From contig NZ_VITH01000024.1 in the NCBI RefSeq assembly GCF_007827815.1, forward strand, positions 1-64,000: 64,000 nt of DNA, given 5' to 3'. The notes under the pieces were generated by a model that ran no database searches, had not been told where the DNA came from, and worked only from the letters and a program-made list of their open reading frames with translations. Origin of the DNA: Azospirillum brasilense. GTDB taxonomy: Bacteria; Pseudomonadota; Alphaproteobacteria; Azospirillales; Azospirillaceae. A program made the position numbers and the translations under genes. Positions 52,858-61,405 of this stretch are shown here, in pieces; within the stretch, counting starts at the first letter, position 1, and each line of letters starts with the position of its first letter.

Positions 52858-53507
52858 TACCATCCGCGCGGACGGCGCCCGCACCTCCATCCCAGGGTGG
52901 GTTGGCAGGTGCGGCGCCGTTCCCAAACACTCCTTGTCAGAAAGGCACTTCCATCCCTTTCACAACCGGAGCCTCTGCTCGACTTTGCTCAGTCTCAGGT
53001 TCCCGGAACAGCCGTTCAGGCGGGCTCCGGGCATGATTATGCTTTGGTCAGCAGCCCGGGCGATCGGATCGGATTGTCGGCGGCGGAGGTCAACGTGAAC
53101 ATCCGGCCGACCCGGGCGGTGCCACGATAACGCGTTTTGCACATGCCGGCTCCCTTGAACCAGCCGAAGACTTCCTCGATCCGCTTGCGGATCGCAAGAA
53201 CACGGCATAGTCAGGGTGGCGGGTGGTTCGGCCATTGATGGCGGAGCGGCGGTTCCTGGTGTGCTGTGCGGCATGCGGAGCAGCGCCCAGCCCATGCCGT
53301 TTGTCCGTTTCCATCCGCCGCCATCCGAGAAGTAACGCGGGGGAAATGATGGCGGAGCGGCGGCAACCGGGATTTAACATTCGCTGAAAATTTGTATTCG
53401 AAATCAGCGTATTACGAACCCATTGTCGTGGCGAGCGCGGAAACGTAGCCAGAACTCACGTCGCCGGACAGTCCAGACGTTGGCAATGATGATGCCCGCC
53501 AAATCGC
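52858..53507. other. Intergenic boundary region between operon and accessory island
   Basis: No intact gene in about 650 bases. It contains an IS5-type transposase remnant on the minus strand (listed separately), and a 17-bp direct repeat, TGATGGCGGAGCGGCGG, at 53236-53252 and 53347-53363. After about 53365 base composition drops markedly in GC, marking the start of the acquired island. Confidence 0.6.
53037..53320 (-). pseudogene. IS5-family transposase C-terminal remnant with frameshift
   Basis: On the minus strand, IRKRIEEVFGWFKGAGMCKT, then TRYRGTARVGRMFTLT, then a TAA stop at 53037-53039 reproduce the C-terminus of IS5-group transposases (RIEEVFGW is a hallmark with the catalytic Glu). 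Upstream, a different frame gives HTRNRRSAINGRTTRHPDYA, the adjacent conserved segment. The frame shift lies near 53192-53200. No N-terminal part remains. Confidence 0.75.
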
Positions 53508-53536
53508 TTGACACTGCACTCAATTTAGAACAAAAT
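53508..53536 (+). promoter_or_regulatory. Candidate sigma-70 promoter of the BMT5-like/AlkB pair
   Basis: TTGACA (53508-53513) is followed after exactly 17 bases by CAAAAT (53531-53536), a four-of-six match to the -10 consensus. The gene start lies about 73 bases further on. A consensus-like promoter in AT-richer DNA is consistent with horizontally acquired genes. Confidence 0.55.
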
Positions 53537-53609
53537 GGGAACGTATAGTACGCGACAGGATACCCGAGTATGAGCCGCGACCGTCACCTAACATGGGAAT
53601 CGAACCGCG

Positions 53610-54392
53610 ATGCCTTTAGAATTCCCGTCACCGCACGAAATTGACCGTCTCATCGGGTCATCTGCCTATCGCGATTCTCGTCACCCGCAAAGCGCATCAA
53701 CGCATAATATTGTTACAAATTGGTTTGCGGCACGGTACGGCGCCGATCGCTGTATCGATGAGCAACCTTTTACTTCAGGTGACTTTGGCAACGTCCAAAA
53801 TGCGCGCCAAAACCATATCGTTAGTCGGGCATTCAGCGGTAAGACTCTTCTCGTTGGGGAAGGAAATTTTAGTTTCACAGCCTCACTTGTTTTTGATCAT
53901 CATGCCATACCGATGTCGATCACCTCGACAATACACGAAAGCAGCCGTGACATTTCCGATGACGCCAAAACCAATGTCCGGAAATTATCCAGAGTGGGGG
54001 TAACCGTACTCGATAATGTGGATGCAACAAATTTGGATCGGACGTTTCATCATCAGAAGTTTGATACGATCATTTTTCAATTTCCCAATGCCGGCAGCCG
54101 GGAACCGAACCGAGGACACAACCCTAACTATGTCCTTGTTCGAGGCTTTCTGAGGAGTGCCGTCGAACACCTTCGGCAGGACGGAGAAATTATCATCACC
54201 GTCGTTAATAGCTCATATTATGACGGACGCTTCCGCATGGATGAAGCGGCCGAATACGCCGGCATAAAGAATTTTTACGCCATTCCTTTCTCTCCGGGCG
54301 ATTTTCCATCCTATTCGCACGTCAACACCAACGATGAAGACAGTGCTCTGAAAGAACATCAGTCGTTCGAAACATGGATTCTCCAACCATGA
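53610..54392 (+). CDS. BMT5-like (DUF2431) Rossmann-fold methyltransferase
   Basis: A 260-residue cytosolic protein. After an N-terminal extension (1-75), residues 78-215 show the BMT5-like domain: TLLVGEGNFSFTASLV (SAM loop, 79-94), STIHES (105-110), VTVLDNVDATNLDRTF, FDTIIFQFPNAGSREPNRGH (151-170), then VRGFLRSAVEHLRQDGEIIITVVNS. Yeast Bmt5 makes N3-methyluridine in 25S rRNA; plant and fungal relatives share these motifs, and bacterial ones are rare. Its stop overlaps the start of the AlkB gene (ATGA). GC content is lower than that of core genes here. RNA target unknown. Confidence 0.75.
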   Translation: MPLEFPSPHEIDRLIGSSAYRDSRHPQSASTHNIVTNWFAARYGADRCIDEQPFTSGDFGNVQNARQNHIVSRAFSGKTLLVGEGNFSFTASLVFDHHAIPMSITSTIHESSRDISDDAKTNVRKLSRVGVTVLDNVDATNLDRTFHHQKFDTIIFQFPNAGSREPNRGHNPNYVLVRGFLRSAVEHLRQDGEIIITVVNSSYYDGRFRMDEAAEYAGIKNFYAIPFSPGDFPSYSHVNTNDEDSALKEHQSFETWILQP

Positions 54393-54991
54393 GCGCTGAC
54401 GTTCCCTTGATCGCTGCCTGTGAGGAGGGGCTGCGGATTCCGGGTCTGGCCCTGAACAACGATTGGATCGGTAAAGCTGAGGAAAGCCAACTGCTTAAAC
54501 AAGTGGACGGCGGCAACTGGCGGAATGACCTTAAACGTCGTGTTCAGCACTATGGCTTTCGCTATGACTATCGCGCCCGCTCTGTTTTGCCTGGCGACCA
54601 TCTGGGGCCTTTGCCGGGATGGTTGGCCGTGCTCGCCGGACGTCTTGTCGATAAAGGCGTATTCTACACTGTGCCGGATCAGGTCATCGTCAATGAATAC
54701 CTGACGGGCCAAGGCATTTCGGCGCATATCGACTGCGTTCCCTGTTTCGGTGACACCATCGCCATCCTCAGCCTTGGCAGTTCCGTCGTCATGACGTTTC
54801 AGTGCGCCGCCACCGGCGCGCGGCGCGAAATGACGTTGCCGACGTGCAGTCTGCTGAGACTGTCGGGACCGGCACGATACGACTGGTTGCACGGAATACC
54901 GGCGCGAAAATCCGACATGATCGACGGCATGAAGACGCAACGCTTGCGGCGCGTGTCGTTGACTTTCCGTTCGGTCGTCATCGGTGCATGA
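54389..54991 (+). CDS. AlkB-family 2-oxoglutarate/Fe(II) dioxygenase (ALKBH8-like)
   Basis: A 200-residue cytosolic oxygenase. The segment RRVQHYGFRYDYRARSV, NEYLTGQGISAHID (102-115), iron ligands His113, Asp115 and His168, and the 2-oxoglutarate Arg188 with Arg194 in RRVSLTFR are all present. The pattern is closest to ALKBH8/ALKBH-type proteins acting on RNA rather than E. coli AlkB. Coupled to the BMT5-like gene by ATGA. AlkB-family enzymes can demethylate N3-methylated pyrimidines, so it could reverse or act on the partner's mark; that is inference. Confidence 0.85.
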   Translation: MSADVPLIAACEEGLRIPGLALNNDWIGKAEESQLLKQVDGGNWRNDLKRRVQHYGFRYDYRARSVLPGDHLGPLPGWLAVLAGRLVDKGVFYTVPDQVIVNEYLTGQGISAHIDCVPCFGDTIAILSLGSSVVMTFQCAATGARREMTLPTCSLLRLSGPARYDWLHGIPARKSDMIDGMKTQRLRRVSLTFRSVVIGA

Positions 54992-55207
54992 TCGGAGCGC
55001 AACGCAGAGGCAGCTTCGCGCTCGTGCGCGCCAACGCGCAATTCCGAGTATTCGTGCGCAATTCTGCGCAAATGGCGGATCAGTTCGCCACCAGGAAACG
55101 CCCCCATGTCGTACGCCTCCGGTGAGCGCCGCCTTGGCAAAGTAGGGGTTGGCGTCTGAGGTTTGTGTGGCGCGTCATCGCGCGGACGCAAACGAGTTGC
55201 AAACGTC

Positions 55208-55618
55208 ATGGCTTATCAGCGGGTCGAGGTTCTGACGGGAACGGAGCGGCGGCGGAATTACACGCCGGCGGAGAAAGTGCGGATGGTCGAGGAGGCGTTC
55301 CGCCCCGGCGTGGTGGTGACGGACGCGGCCCGCCGGCTGGGCGTGCACGAAAGCCTGCTGTATCGCTGGCGGGGGCTGATGAAGGCCACAGGGAGTGCCG
55401 TGGCCGAACCGTCCAGCTTCGTCGCGGTGACCATCGCGCCGGAGCCGACCGTAACGGAACCGCCGGTCGTGGAGCCCCCTGGGTCATTGCCGCCTCCGGC
55501 GCCGCCGGCCACGAGCCCGGCGATCCTCGAGGTCATCTTGCCCAGCGGGACACGCCTGCGTCTGGAAGGGCCGGTCGACCCGGCCCTCGCGGCGGCCGTC
55601 GTCGGTGCCCTGGCATGA
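55208..55618 (+). CDS. tnpA: IS66 accessory protein TnpA
   Basis: A 136-residue protein with an N-terminal helix-turn-helix of the Transposase_8/IS66 TnpA type: NYTPAEKVRMVEEAFRPGVVVTDAARRLGVHESLLYRWR. A Pro-rich C-terminal half follows. Required with TnpB for IS66 transposition. Its stop overlaps the tnpB start (ATGA). Confidence 0.9.
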   Translation: MAYQRVEVLTGTERRRNYTPAEKVRMVEEAFRPGVVVTDAARRLGVHESLLYRWRGLMKATGSAVAEPSSFVAVTIAPEPTVTEPPVVEPPGSLPPPAPPATSPAILEVILPSGTRLRLEGPVDPALAAAVVGALA

Positions 55619-55962
55619 TCCCGGTGCCGAGCGGAGTGCGGGTGTGGCTGGCCACCGGGCACACCGACATGCGCAAGGGCTGGGCGAGCTTGGCGTTGCT
55701 GGTGCAGGAACGCTTCGCCCAGGACCCGCACAGCGGCCATCTCTTCATCTTCCGCGGACGCCGCGGCGATCTTGTGAAGATCATCTGGCATGACGGCCAG
55801 GGCAGTTGCCTGTTCATGAAGAGGTTGGAGCGGGGCCGGTTCATCTGGCCGACGCCGGCGGACGGCGCGGTGTCGATCTCGGTTGGACAGATGGGCTATC
55901 TGCTCGAAGGCATCGACTGGCGCAACCCGCAGAAGACTTGGCGCCCCGAGGCCGCGGGGTGA
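55615..55962 (+). CDS. tnpB: IS66 accessory protein TnpB
   Basis: A 115-residue protein with the IS66 Orf2 signature VRVWLATGHTDMRKGWASLALLVQE, then HLFIFRGRRGDLVKIIWHDGQGSCLFMKRLERGRFIWP. Length is typical. Coupled to tnpA through ATGA. Confidence 0.93.
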   Translation: MIPVPSGVRVWLATGHTDMRKGWASLALLVQERFAQDPHSGHLFIFRGRRGDLVKIIWHDGQGSCLFMKRLERGRFIWPTPADGAVSISVGQMGYLLEGIDWRNPQKTWRPEAAG

Positions 55963-56041
55963 CTGCGACACGGTGAATCGACGGGCTGGTTCAGGGGAGA
56001 TTGCGGTGGCTCGACGGCGCGATCCCGGGTAAACTGGCGCC

Positions 56042-57430
56042 ATGACCGCCGCTCCGCCCCCTGCCGCCTTGGCCGACGACATCGCCAGCCTGCGCGCTGC
56101 CTTGGCGCAGGCCGAGGCGCGGGCGGACGCCGCGGAAGCCGAAGCGGCCCGGGCCAGGGCGATGGCGTCCAACACCGAGGCGCTGATCGCCAGCCTGAAG
56201 CTGGAAATCGAGAAGCTCCGGCGCGAGCTTTACGGCACACGCTCCGAGCGCAAGGCACGCCTGCTGGACCAGTTGGAGTTCCAGCTCGAGGAGTTGGAAG
56301 CGACGGCCAGCGAGGACGAGTTGGCGGCCGAACAGGCCGCTGCCCGCATCACCGCGGTGGCGGCCTTCACCCGCAAACGGCCATCGCGCCAGCCCTTTCC
56401 CGACCACCTGCCGCGTGAGCGCGTCGTTGTGCCGGCCCCGGCGAACTGCCCGTGCTGCGGCTCGGACAAGCTGTGCAAGCTGGGCGAGACGATCACCGAG
56501 ACGCTGGAGGTGATCCCGCGCCGGTGGAAGGTGATCCAGACGGTGCGCGAGCGGTTCTCCTGCCGGGCCTGCGAGACGATCAGCCAGCCGCCGGCGCCGT
56601 TTCACACCACCCCGCGGGGCTGGGCCGGCCCCAACCTGCTGGCCACCCTCCTGTTCGAGAAGTTCGGCCAGCATCAGCCGCTGAACCGGCAGGCCGAGCG
56701 CTACGCGCGGGAAGGCGTGCCGCTCAGCCTGTCCACCCTGGCCGACCAGGTGGGCACCGCCGCCGCGGTGCTGAAGCCGCTGCACGACCTGATCGCCGCG
56801 CATGTGATGGCGGCCGGGCGGCTGCATGGCGACGACACGCCGGTGCCCGTGCTGGCCAAGGGCAAGACCGACACCGGGCGGCTGTGGGTGTATGTGCGTG
56901 ATGACCGGCCGTTTGCCGGCCAAGCCCCACCGGCAGCGCTGTTCCACTATTCGCGCGACCGCAAGGGTGAGCATCCTGAACGGCACCTGGCCGGCTTCAC
57001 GGGCTGGCTGCAGGCCGATGCGTTCGCCGGCTACAACCGGCTGTACGAACCCGACCGCCGGCCGGGGCCGATCAGCGAGGTGCTGTGCTGGGCACATGCC
57101 CGGCGCGGCTTCTTCAAGTTGGCCGACATCGCCATGAACACCAAACGCGGCAAGGATGCCCCGCCGATCTCGCCGCTGGCGCTGGAAGCCGTGAGGCGCA
57201 TCGACGCCCTCTTCGATCTTGAGCGCGCCTTGAACGGCAAGCCGGCGGCCGAGCGGCTGGCGGCACGCCAGGAGCACGGCGTCACCCTGGTAGCCGCGCT
57301 GGAGGGCTGGATGCGGACGGAGCGAGCCCGGCTCTCCCGCCATGCCCCCGTAGCCAAGGCGATGGACTACATGCTGACCCGCTGGGACGGCTTCACCCGC
57401 TTCCTCGGCGACGGCCGGCTGTGCCTGACG
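56042..57430 (+). pseudogene. tnpC: IS66 transposase TnpC, N-terminal 463 codons, split by IS110
   Basis: The DDE transposase of IS66. The chain has an N-terminal coiled coil, a zinc finger (CPCCGSDKLCKLG and FSCRACE), and the catalytic region with HGDDTPVPVL, WLQADAFAGYNRL and CWAHARRGFF. It is intact up to RLCLT at 57428-57430 and then enters foreign sequence, in frame as far as an aberrant stop at 57697. Its C-terminal part, NNAAERGLRGIALGRK onward, resumes at 61406. Confidence 0.92.
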
Positions 57431-57461
57431 ACGGATGATGTTGAGAAGAGTAAATCGTCGT

Positions 57462-57599
57462 GCCGACCGATGCGGTCGGCGCATGGCGTCGACCGCATGC
57501 TGGCCAGACGCCGGATGACGAAGCTGGGGTCAAGGCCGCAGCCGCGTCTCAGCGCGGGGCCGCGGAGCGGCCGCCTTGACGCCGGGGGCGTCATCCGGC
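57462..57599 (-). ncRNA. Highly structured non-coding end of the IS110 element
   Basis: GCCGACC (57462-57468) pairs with GGTCGGC (57474-57480). Farther on, GCCGGATGACG pairs with CGTCATCCGGC (57589-57599), and GTCAAGGC with GCCTTGAC nested inside, giving one long hairpin just past the recombinase stop. It could be a transcription terminator or a structural part of the element. A role in RNA-guided recombination is possible but less likely than for the other end. Confidence 0.4.
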
Positions 57600-57774
57600 A
57601 CGCCCCGATGGTCGGTCCTTCCAGGCTTCCACCATCCGTTCATAGGCGCGTTCGGCGCGCTCAACATACTCCGCCTCACGTTGCCGGATTTCTTTGATCC
57701 AGTAGTCCCGGCCGGGGCCGGCCTTGCCGTATTCCCGCGGGGCGCCGGCCTTCAGGGAGGCCTTGCGTAACTTC
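57591..57774 (-). pseudogene. IS110 recombinase C-terminal fragment cut off by the IS21 insertion
   Basis: On the minus strand, codons RKASLKAGAPREYGKAGPGR continue with DYWIKEIRQREAEYVERAER and AYERMVEAWKDRPSGRAG, ending at TGA (57593-57591). Removing the IS21 element and one copy of the five-base duplication fuses this in frame to the end of the recombinase (TAMK-L). The full protein would be 399 residues. Without the tail, the recombinase probably lacks part of its C-terminal domain. Confidence 0.85.
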
Positions 57775-57840
57775 TGTCAGTGCCGATTGGATACTCCCCG
57801 GAAAGGGCAGCTGAAAATTCCCCAGGCTAACGCAACGGCA

Positions 57841-57870
57841 GGGCTCCGGGGGGCGTACGCCCCGGAGCCC
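57841..57870 (+). terminator. Hairpin near the left end of IS21
   Basis: GGGCTCCGGGG (57841-57851) and CCCCGGAGCCC (57860-57870) form an 11-bp perfect stem upstream of istA, with no T-run. Such hairpins can block read-through transcription from outside the element; that role is inference. Confidence 0.5.
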
Positions 57871-57888
57871 TGCGGCCGCCCGTCGCCC

Positions 57889-59205
57889 ATGATCACCCTC
57901 CGAGGCGGAGGGAGGGCGCAGGTGGTCAGACTTGGGGAACTCGTCATGATTCTCGATCTCGCCCGCGAGGGCCTGTCGGTGTCGGCGATCGCGCGCCGCA
58001 CCGGCCTGGATCGCAAGACCATCCGCAAATATATCGCCCGCGGACTGGAGGCGCCGGCTTACACCCCTCGGCCGGCTCGGCCGACGCTGCTCACGCCTTT
58101 CGAGCCCTATCTGCGCGAACGCCTACAGGCCTTTCCTGATCTCAGCGCCCGCCGCCTGCTGCGGGAAATCAAGGAGCGCGGTTACACCGGCAGTTATACC
58201 ATCCTGAAAGCCGTGGTTCGCGCCATCCGTCCCACCCCGTCACCGTCCTTCGAGCGTCGCTTCGAGACACCGCTTGGCAAACAGGCCCAGGTCGATTTCG
58301 CTTTCTTCAAGACGACCTTCACCGACGAGCCCGAAGTGGAGCGGATCGTCTGGCTGTTCTCCATGGTGCTCGGCCACAGCCGCATGATGTGGGCCCGCTT
58401 TGTCGCCCGCCAGGACCTGCAAACCGTGCTCCGCTGCCACATCGCCGCCTTCGACAGCTTCGGCGGCGTGCCGGAACAGATCCTCTACGATCGCATGAAA
58501 ACCGCCGTGCTGGGCGAGATCGAAGACCCCGATCAGCCGACCCAGGGTATCGCCTACAATCCCAAGCTCCTCTCCCTGGCCAGCCACTACGGTTTCCTGC
58601 CGAAGGCCTGCAAGCCGTACCGCGCCAAAACCAAGGGCAAAGTCGAACGGCCGTTCCGCTATGTGCGTGAGGACTTCTTCCTGGCCCGCAGCTTCCGCAA
58701 TCTCGAGGACCTGAACATCCAGTTCACCCAGTGGCTGGATCAGCTCGCCAACCGCCGTCGGCACGCCACCACCCAGCGCATCGTCGCCGAGCATTTCGCC
58801 GAGGAGCGCCCCCACCTCAAGCCGCTGCCGGCCGGCCCCTTCAACAGCGTCCTGGCCCTGGAGCGCCGTGTCACCCGCGACGGCATGGTATCGGTCGGCG
58901 GCAACCTCTACTCCGTGCCGGATTGCACCCGCCGGCGGACGGTGGAGGTGCAGGTCACCGCCGGCACCGTCACCATCCTGGAGGACGGCACCCCCGTCGC
59001 ATCCCACCCGGCGCTGGAAGGCCGAGGTCAGCGGCGTATTGCCACCGGACACCGGACCCAGCCTCCACCGCCCAACAGCCAAACTCCCAGGGAGGTTGCC
59101 CCGCCCACGGCACCACCGCTGCAGGGCGGCACCGTCACCCCTCGCTCGCTGGCCATTTACGACACCATCGGCCGCCATTTGGCCAACCAGCCGGGGAGCC
59201 GGTGA
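57889..59205 (+). CDS. istA: IS21-family transposase IstA
   Basis: A 438-residue DDE transposase. An HTH region (LSVSAIARRTGLDRKTIRKYI) is followed by the catalytic core starting with KQAQVDFAFFKTTF and the segment SFGGVPEQILYDRMKTAV, with the Glu in AKTKGKVERPFRYVRE. Start ATG 57889 is preferred. Its stop overlaps the istB start (TGATG). Confidence 0.92.
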   Translation: MITLRGGGRAQVVRLGELVMILDLAREGLSVSAIARRTGLDRKTIRKYIARGLEAPAYTPRPARPTLLTPFEPYLRERLQAFPDLSARRLLREIKERGYTGSYTILKAVVRAIRPTPSPSFERRFETPLGKQAQVDFAFFKTTFTDEPEVERIVWLFSMVLGHSRMMWARFVARQDLQTVLRCHIAAFDSFGGVPEQILYDRMKTAVLGEIEDPDQPTQGIAYNPKLLSLASHYGFLPKACKPYRAKTKGKVERPFRYVREDFFLARSFRNLEDLNIQFTQWLDQLANRRRHATTQRIVAEHFAEERPHLKPLPAGPFNSVLALERRVTRDGMVSVGGNLYSVPDCTRRRTVEVQVTAGTVTILEDGTPVASHPALEGRGQRRIATGHRTQPPPPNSQTPREVAPPTAPPLQGGTVTPRSLAIYDTIGRHLANQPGSR

Positions 59206-60077
59206 TGAGCACCACGCCGTTGGAAGCCGGCCCCGCCACCCTCGACCGCATTCGCCAATATCTGGTTGGGCTGAAGATGCCGCGCGCCTTGGAAGCGCTG
59301 GAGCACATCCTGCGCCGGCTGGAACGAGGCGAACTCTCCGCCCTGGAGGCCATCGACGCCCTGCTGGGCGAGGAACTGACGTTGCGCGAGGGACGCCGCA
59401 TCAAGGCGGCCCTGAAGATGGGCCGGCTTCTCTCCATCAAGACGCTCACCGGCTTCGACTTCTCCTTCCAACCCTCGCTCGATCGCGATCGGATCATGAC
59501 CTTGGCGCAGCTCGACTTCGTCGACCGGCACGAGGTGGTCCATTTCCTCGGCCAGCCCGGCTGCGGCAAGACGCACCTGGCGCTTGCTTTGGGAGTGGAG
59601 GCCGTCAAGGCCGGCCGCTCGGTCTACTTCGCCACCCTGGCCGACATCGTGAGCTCGCTGGCCAAGGCCGAGCGTGAAGGAACCTTGCGGGAACGCCTGC
59701 GCTTCCTGTGTCGGCCACAGCTGCTGATCGTCGACGAGATCGGTTACCTGCCGGTGATCCCCGGTGGAGGCAACCTGTTCTTCCAGCTCGTCAACGCCCG
59801 CTATGAACGCGGCGCCATGATCCTGACCTCCAACCGCGGCTTCTCCGAATGGGGCGATGTCTTCGGCGGCACCGTCGTTGCCTCCGCCCTGCTGGACCGC
59901 CTGCTGCACCATGCCGTGGTGGTGCAGATCGAAGGCGCCAGCTACCGCCTGCGCCGTCACGCCGAACTGATGCCGGACAACAACCGCAGCCGGCCGATCA
60001 CCGCTCCGCCACCGGCACCACGGCGCCGAGGCCGGCCACCAAAAGCGAGGAGCGCCGACAACGAAGCCAATCCATAG
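59205..60077 (+). CDS. istB: IS21-family helper ATPase IstB
   Basis: A 290-residue AAA+ ATPase that assists IstA in target selection. Walker A FLGQPGCGKTHLALALG and Walker B LLIVDEIGYLPV are intact, with sensor-type ILTSNRGFSEWGDVFG. The N-terminal part, KMPRALEALEHILRR, resembles IstB/DnaC proteins. The Pro/Arg-rich C-terminal tail is typical. Confidence 0.94.
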   Translation: MSTTPLEAGPATLDRIRQYLVGLKMPRALEALEHILRRLERGELSALEAIDALLGEELTLREGRRIKAALKMGRLLSIKTLTGFDFSFQPSLDRDRIMTLAQLDFVDRHEVVHFLGQPGCGKTHLALALGVEAVKAGRSVYFATLADIVSSLAKAEREGTLRERLRFLCRPQLLIVDEIGYLPVIPGGGNLFFQLVNARYERGAMILTSNRGFSEWGDVFGGTVVASALLDRLLHHAVVVQIEGASYRLRRHAELMPDNNRSRPITAPPPAPRRRGRPPKARSADNEANP

Positions 60078-60136
60078 CCCTTCAATCCATCTGGGGATTT
60101 TTCGACCGACCGTTCTGGGGAAACTTCATTCGGCCT

Positions 60137-61162
60137 TTACAACTTCATGGCCGTGAAGGCTGGGCGGGCGTAGGCGTAGTCCTTCTCCTCGGTCAGAACA
60201 TGCCAGATGAGGACCGTCAACTTGCGGGCGGTGGCCACAGCCGCCGCACCGGCACCGGCCTTCTTCTGCACCCGGTTGAAGAAGGCCCGTAGCGGCCCCG
60301 GCGCCATCTTCGCCGACCACGCGGCCTCGACCAGCATCGCGCGGGCCGCGGCATTGCCCTGTCGGGAGATATGTCCATGGCGGGCCGGATGGTCGCCGGA
60401 CTGGTGAGTGGTCGGGGTCAGGCCGAAGTAGCTGCTGAGCTTCTCGGGGGTCGGAAAGCGGGCGATCGTCCCGATCGACGCCAGGACGGTCAGGGCCACC
60501 ACGGTGCCCACACCAGGGATGGTCATCAGCCGGCGCGCTTGCGGATCATCAAGCGCCTGCTGGGCAATCCCCTTATCGAGTTCGGCCAGTTGCGCGCTCA
60601 CCCGCTCCAGTTCCGCCACCAGCCGGGAGACCAAGGCTTTCTCCTCGGGCGAAAGCGGCAAGCCGGCCAGCCAAGCCCGGCCTGCCTTGGTGAACAGGCG
60701 GCCGTCGTACTTCGGGATCAGGTTCCCGTGCAGGATGGCATGGATGCGGCTCTTGACCCGCACCATGTGCTCGACAATCCCCATCCGCTCCGTGACCGCT
60801 CGCCGACGGCGGATCGTTTCGTCGTCGGGAACCCAGACTTCCGGCAGGAAGCCCGCCGCATGAAGGCGCGCCAGGATCGCCGCGTCGATCTTGTCGGTCT
60901 TCACGCGGGCAAAGGCGATGGCCCGCACAAGCCGGGGATTGGCCACGGCAACGCGCTTGACGAAGGGCCTCAGGACACGTTCCACGGCCATGCTGTTGCC
61001 AGTCGCCTCAATGACCACCTCGTCTGCCTTTTCGAGGGTCTTGGCGAATTTCAGAAAGCGATCATGGGCGAGATCGACCCTGGTTTCCTTTGTCACCTGG
61101 CCGTCCACCAGGAAGGCGACCTGGGCAAAGGAGCGGTGAATATCCATGCCGATGATGCGCAT
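60137..61162 (-). pseudogene. IS110-family recombinase (DEDD transposase), truncated by IS21
   Basis: A 341-residue product. The N-terminal RuvC-like DEDD domain has Asp in GMDIHRSFAQV, Glu in VIEATGNSM and the pair of Asp in VKTDKIDAAILARL. The C-terminal Transposase_20 domain has MTIPGVGTVVALTVLASIG and the catalytic Ser region GHISRQGNAAAR. Its last codon and TAA come from the IS21 end; the true C-terminal 58 residues are at 57591-57774. GGAGGGAG precedes the ATG at 61162. Confidence 0.92.
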
Positions 61163-61405
61163 GCTCCCTCCTTACCGTGCTGATTCGGGAGCTGGCGGGC
61201 TTGCACGACATCTACGGATCCGCGCTCGCAGCGCAACCGGGCAAGTCGTAGGGGGCGGCCATGTAACAACGCGAGCTCGCAGCTCATGGTCAGGGCGGCC
61301 TGCCGCCGTTTCATGCTCCCGGCGCCCCTATCCCGGTGGCCCATCGATACCGCAACCCCGGTCCGATCGCCAGCACCGGCCGGCGCCGGAAACAGCATGC
61401 CGGTT
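61163..61405 (-). ncRNA. Candidate IS110 bridge RNA region with target-matching loop
   Basis: On the minus strand upstream of the recombinase, a stem GGCGGC/GCCGCC (61302-61307 with 61254-61259) encloses an internal loop capped by the hairpin GAGCT-GCG-AGCTC (61273-61285). One loop side contains CCTGAC (61289-61294) and the other GCGTTGTTA (61264-61272). These match CCTGAC at 57424-57429 and the complement of TAACAACGC at 61405-61413, the two flanks of this insertion. This is the arrangement expected of the target-binding loop of IS110 bridge RNAs. The exact RNA ends are unknown. Confidence 0.6.

Larger units (their letters stand above)
57775..60141 (+). mobile_element. IS21-family insertion sequence
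   Basis: The ends share imperfect inverted repeats: TGTCAGTGCCGATTGG at the left (57775) against TGTAAAGGCCGAATGA read inward from 60141, followed on both sides by TCCCC and a second GAAAA-TCCCCAG block. The element is 2,367 bp and is flanked by the five-base direct repeat ACTTC (57770-57774 and 60142-60146), a target duplication in the IS21 range. It carries istA and istB, both intact, so it may be active. Confidence 0.92.
57431..61405 (-). mobile_element. IS110-family element inserted in tnpC, itself split by IS21
   Basis: Boundaries follow from reconstruction of the tnpC reading frame: CTG ACG (to 57430) joins AAC AAC GCC (from 61406) without frame change. Excluding the IS21 insert and its duplication, the element is about 1.6 kb. 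The recombinase lies on the minus strand with about 240 bases of non-coding DNA on the upstream side and about 160 on the other. IS110 elements lack long terminal inverted repeats, as here. The exact ends may differ by a few bases. Confidence 0.85.

Noticed and set aside
53588..53608. tRNA T-arm-like string (GGTTCGATTCC on the minus strand)
   Set aside because: The flanking bases do not form a T-stem, and no D-arm, anticodon arm or acceptor stem can be built.
57431..57697. C-terminal extension of TnpC past RLCLT
   Set aside because: The codons after 57430 belong to the IS110 end; the true continuation is at 61406.
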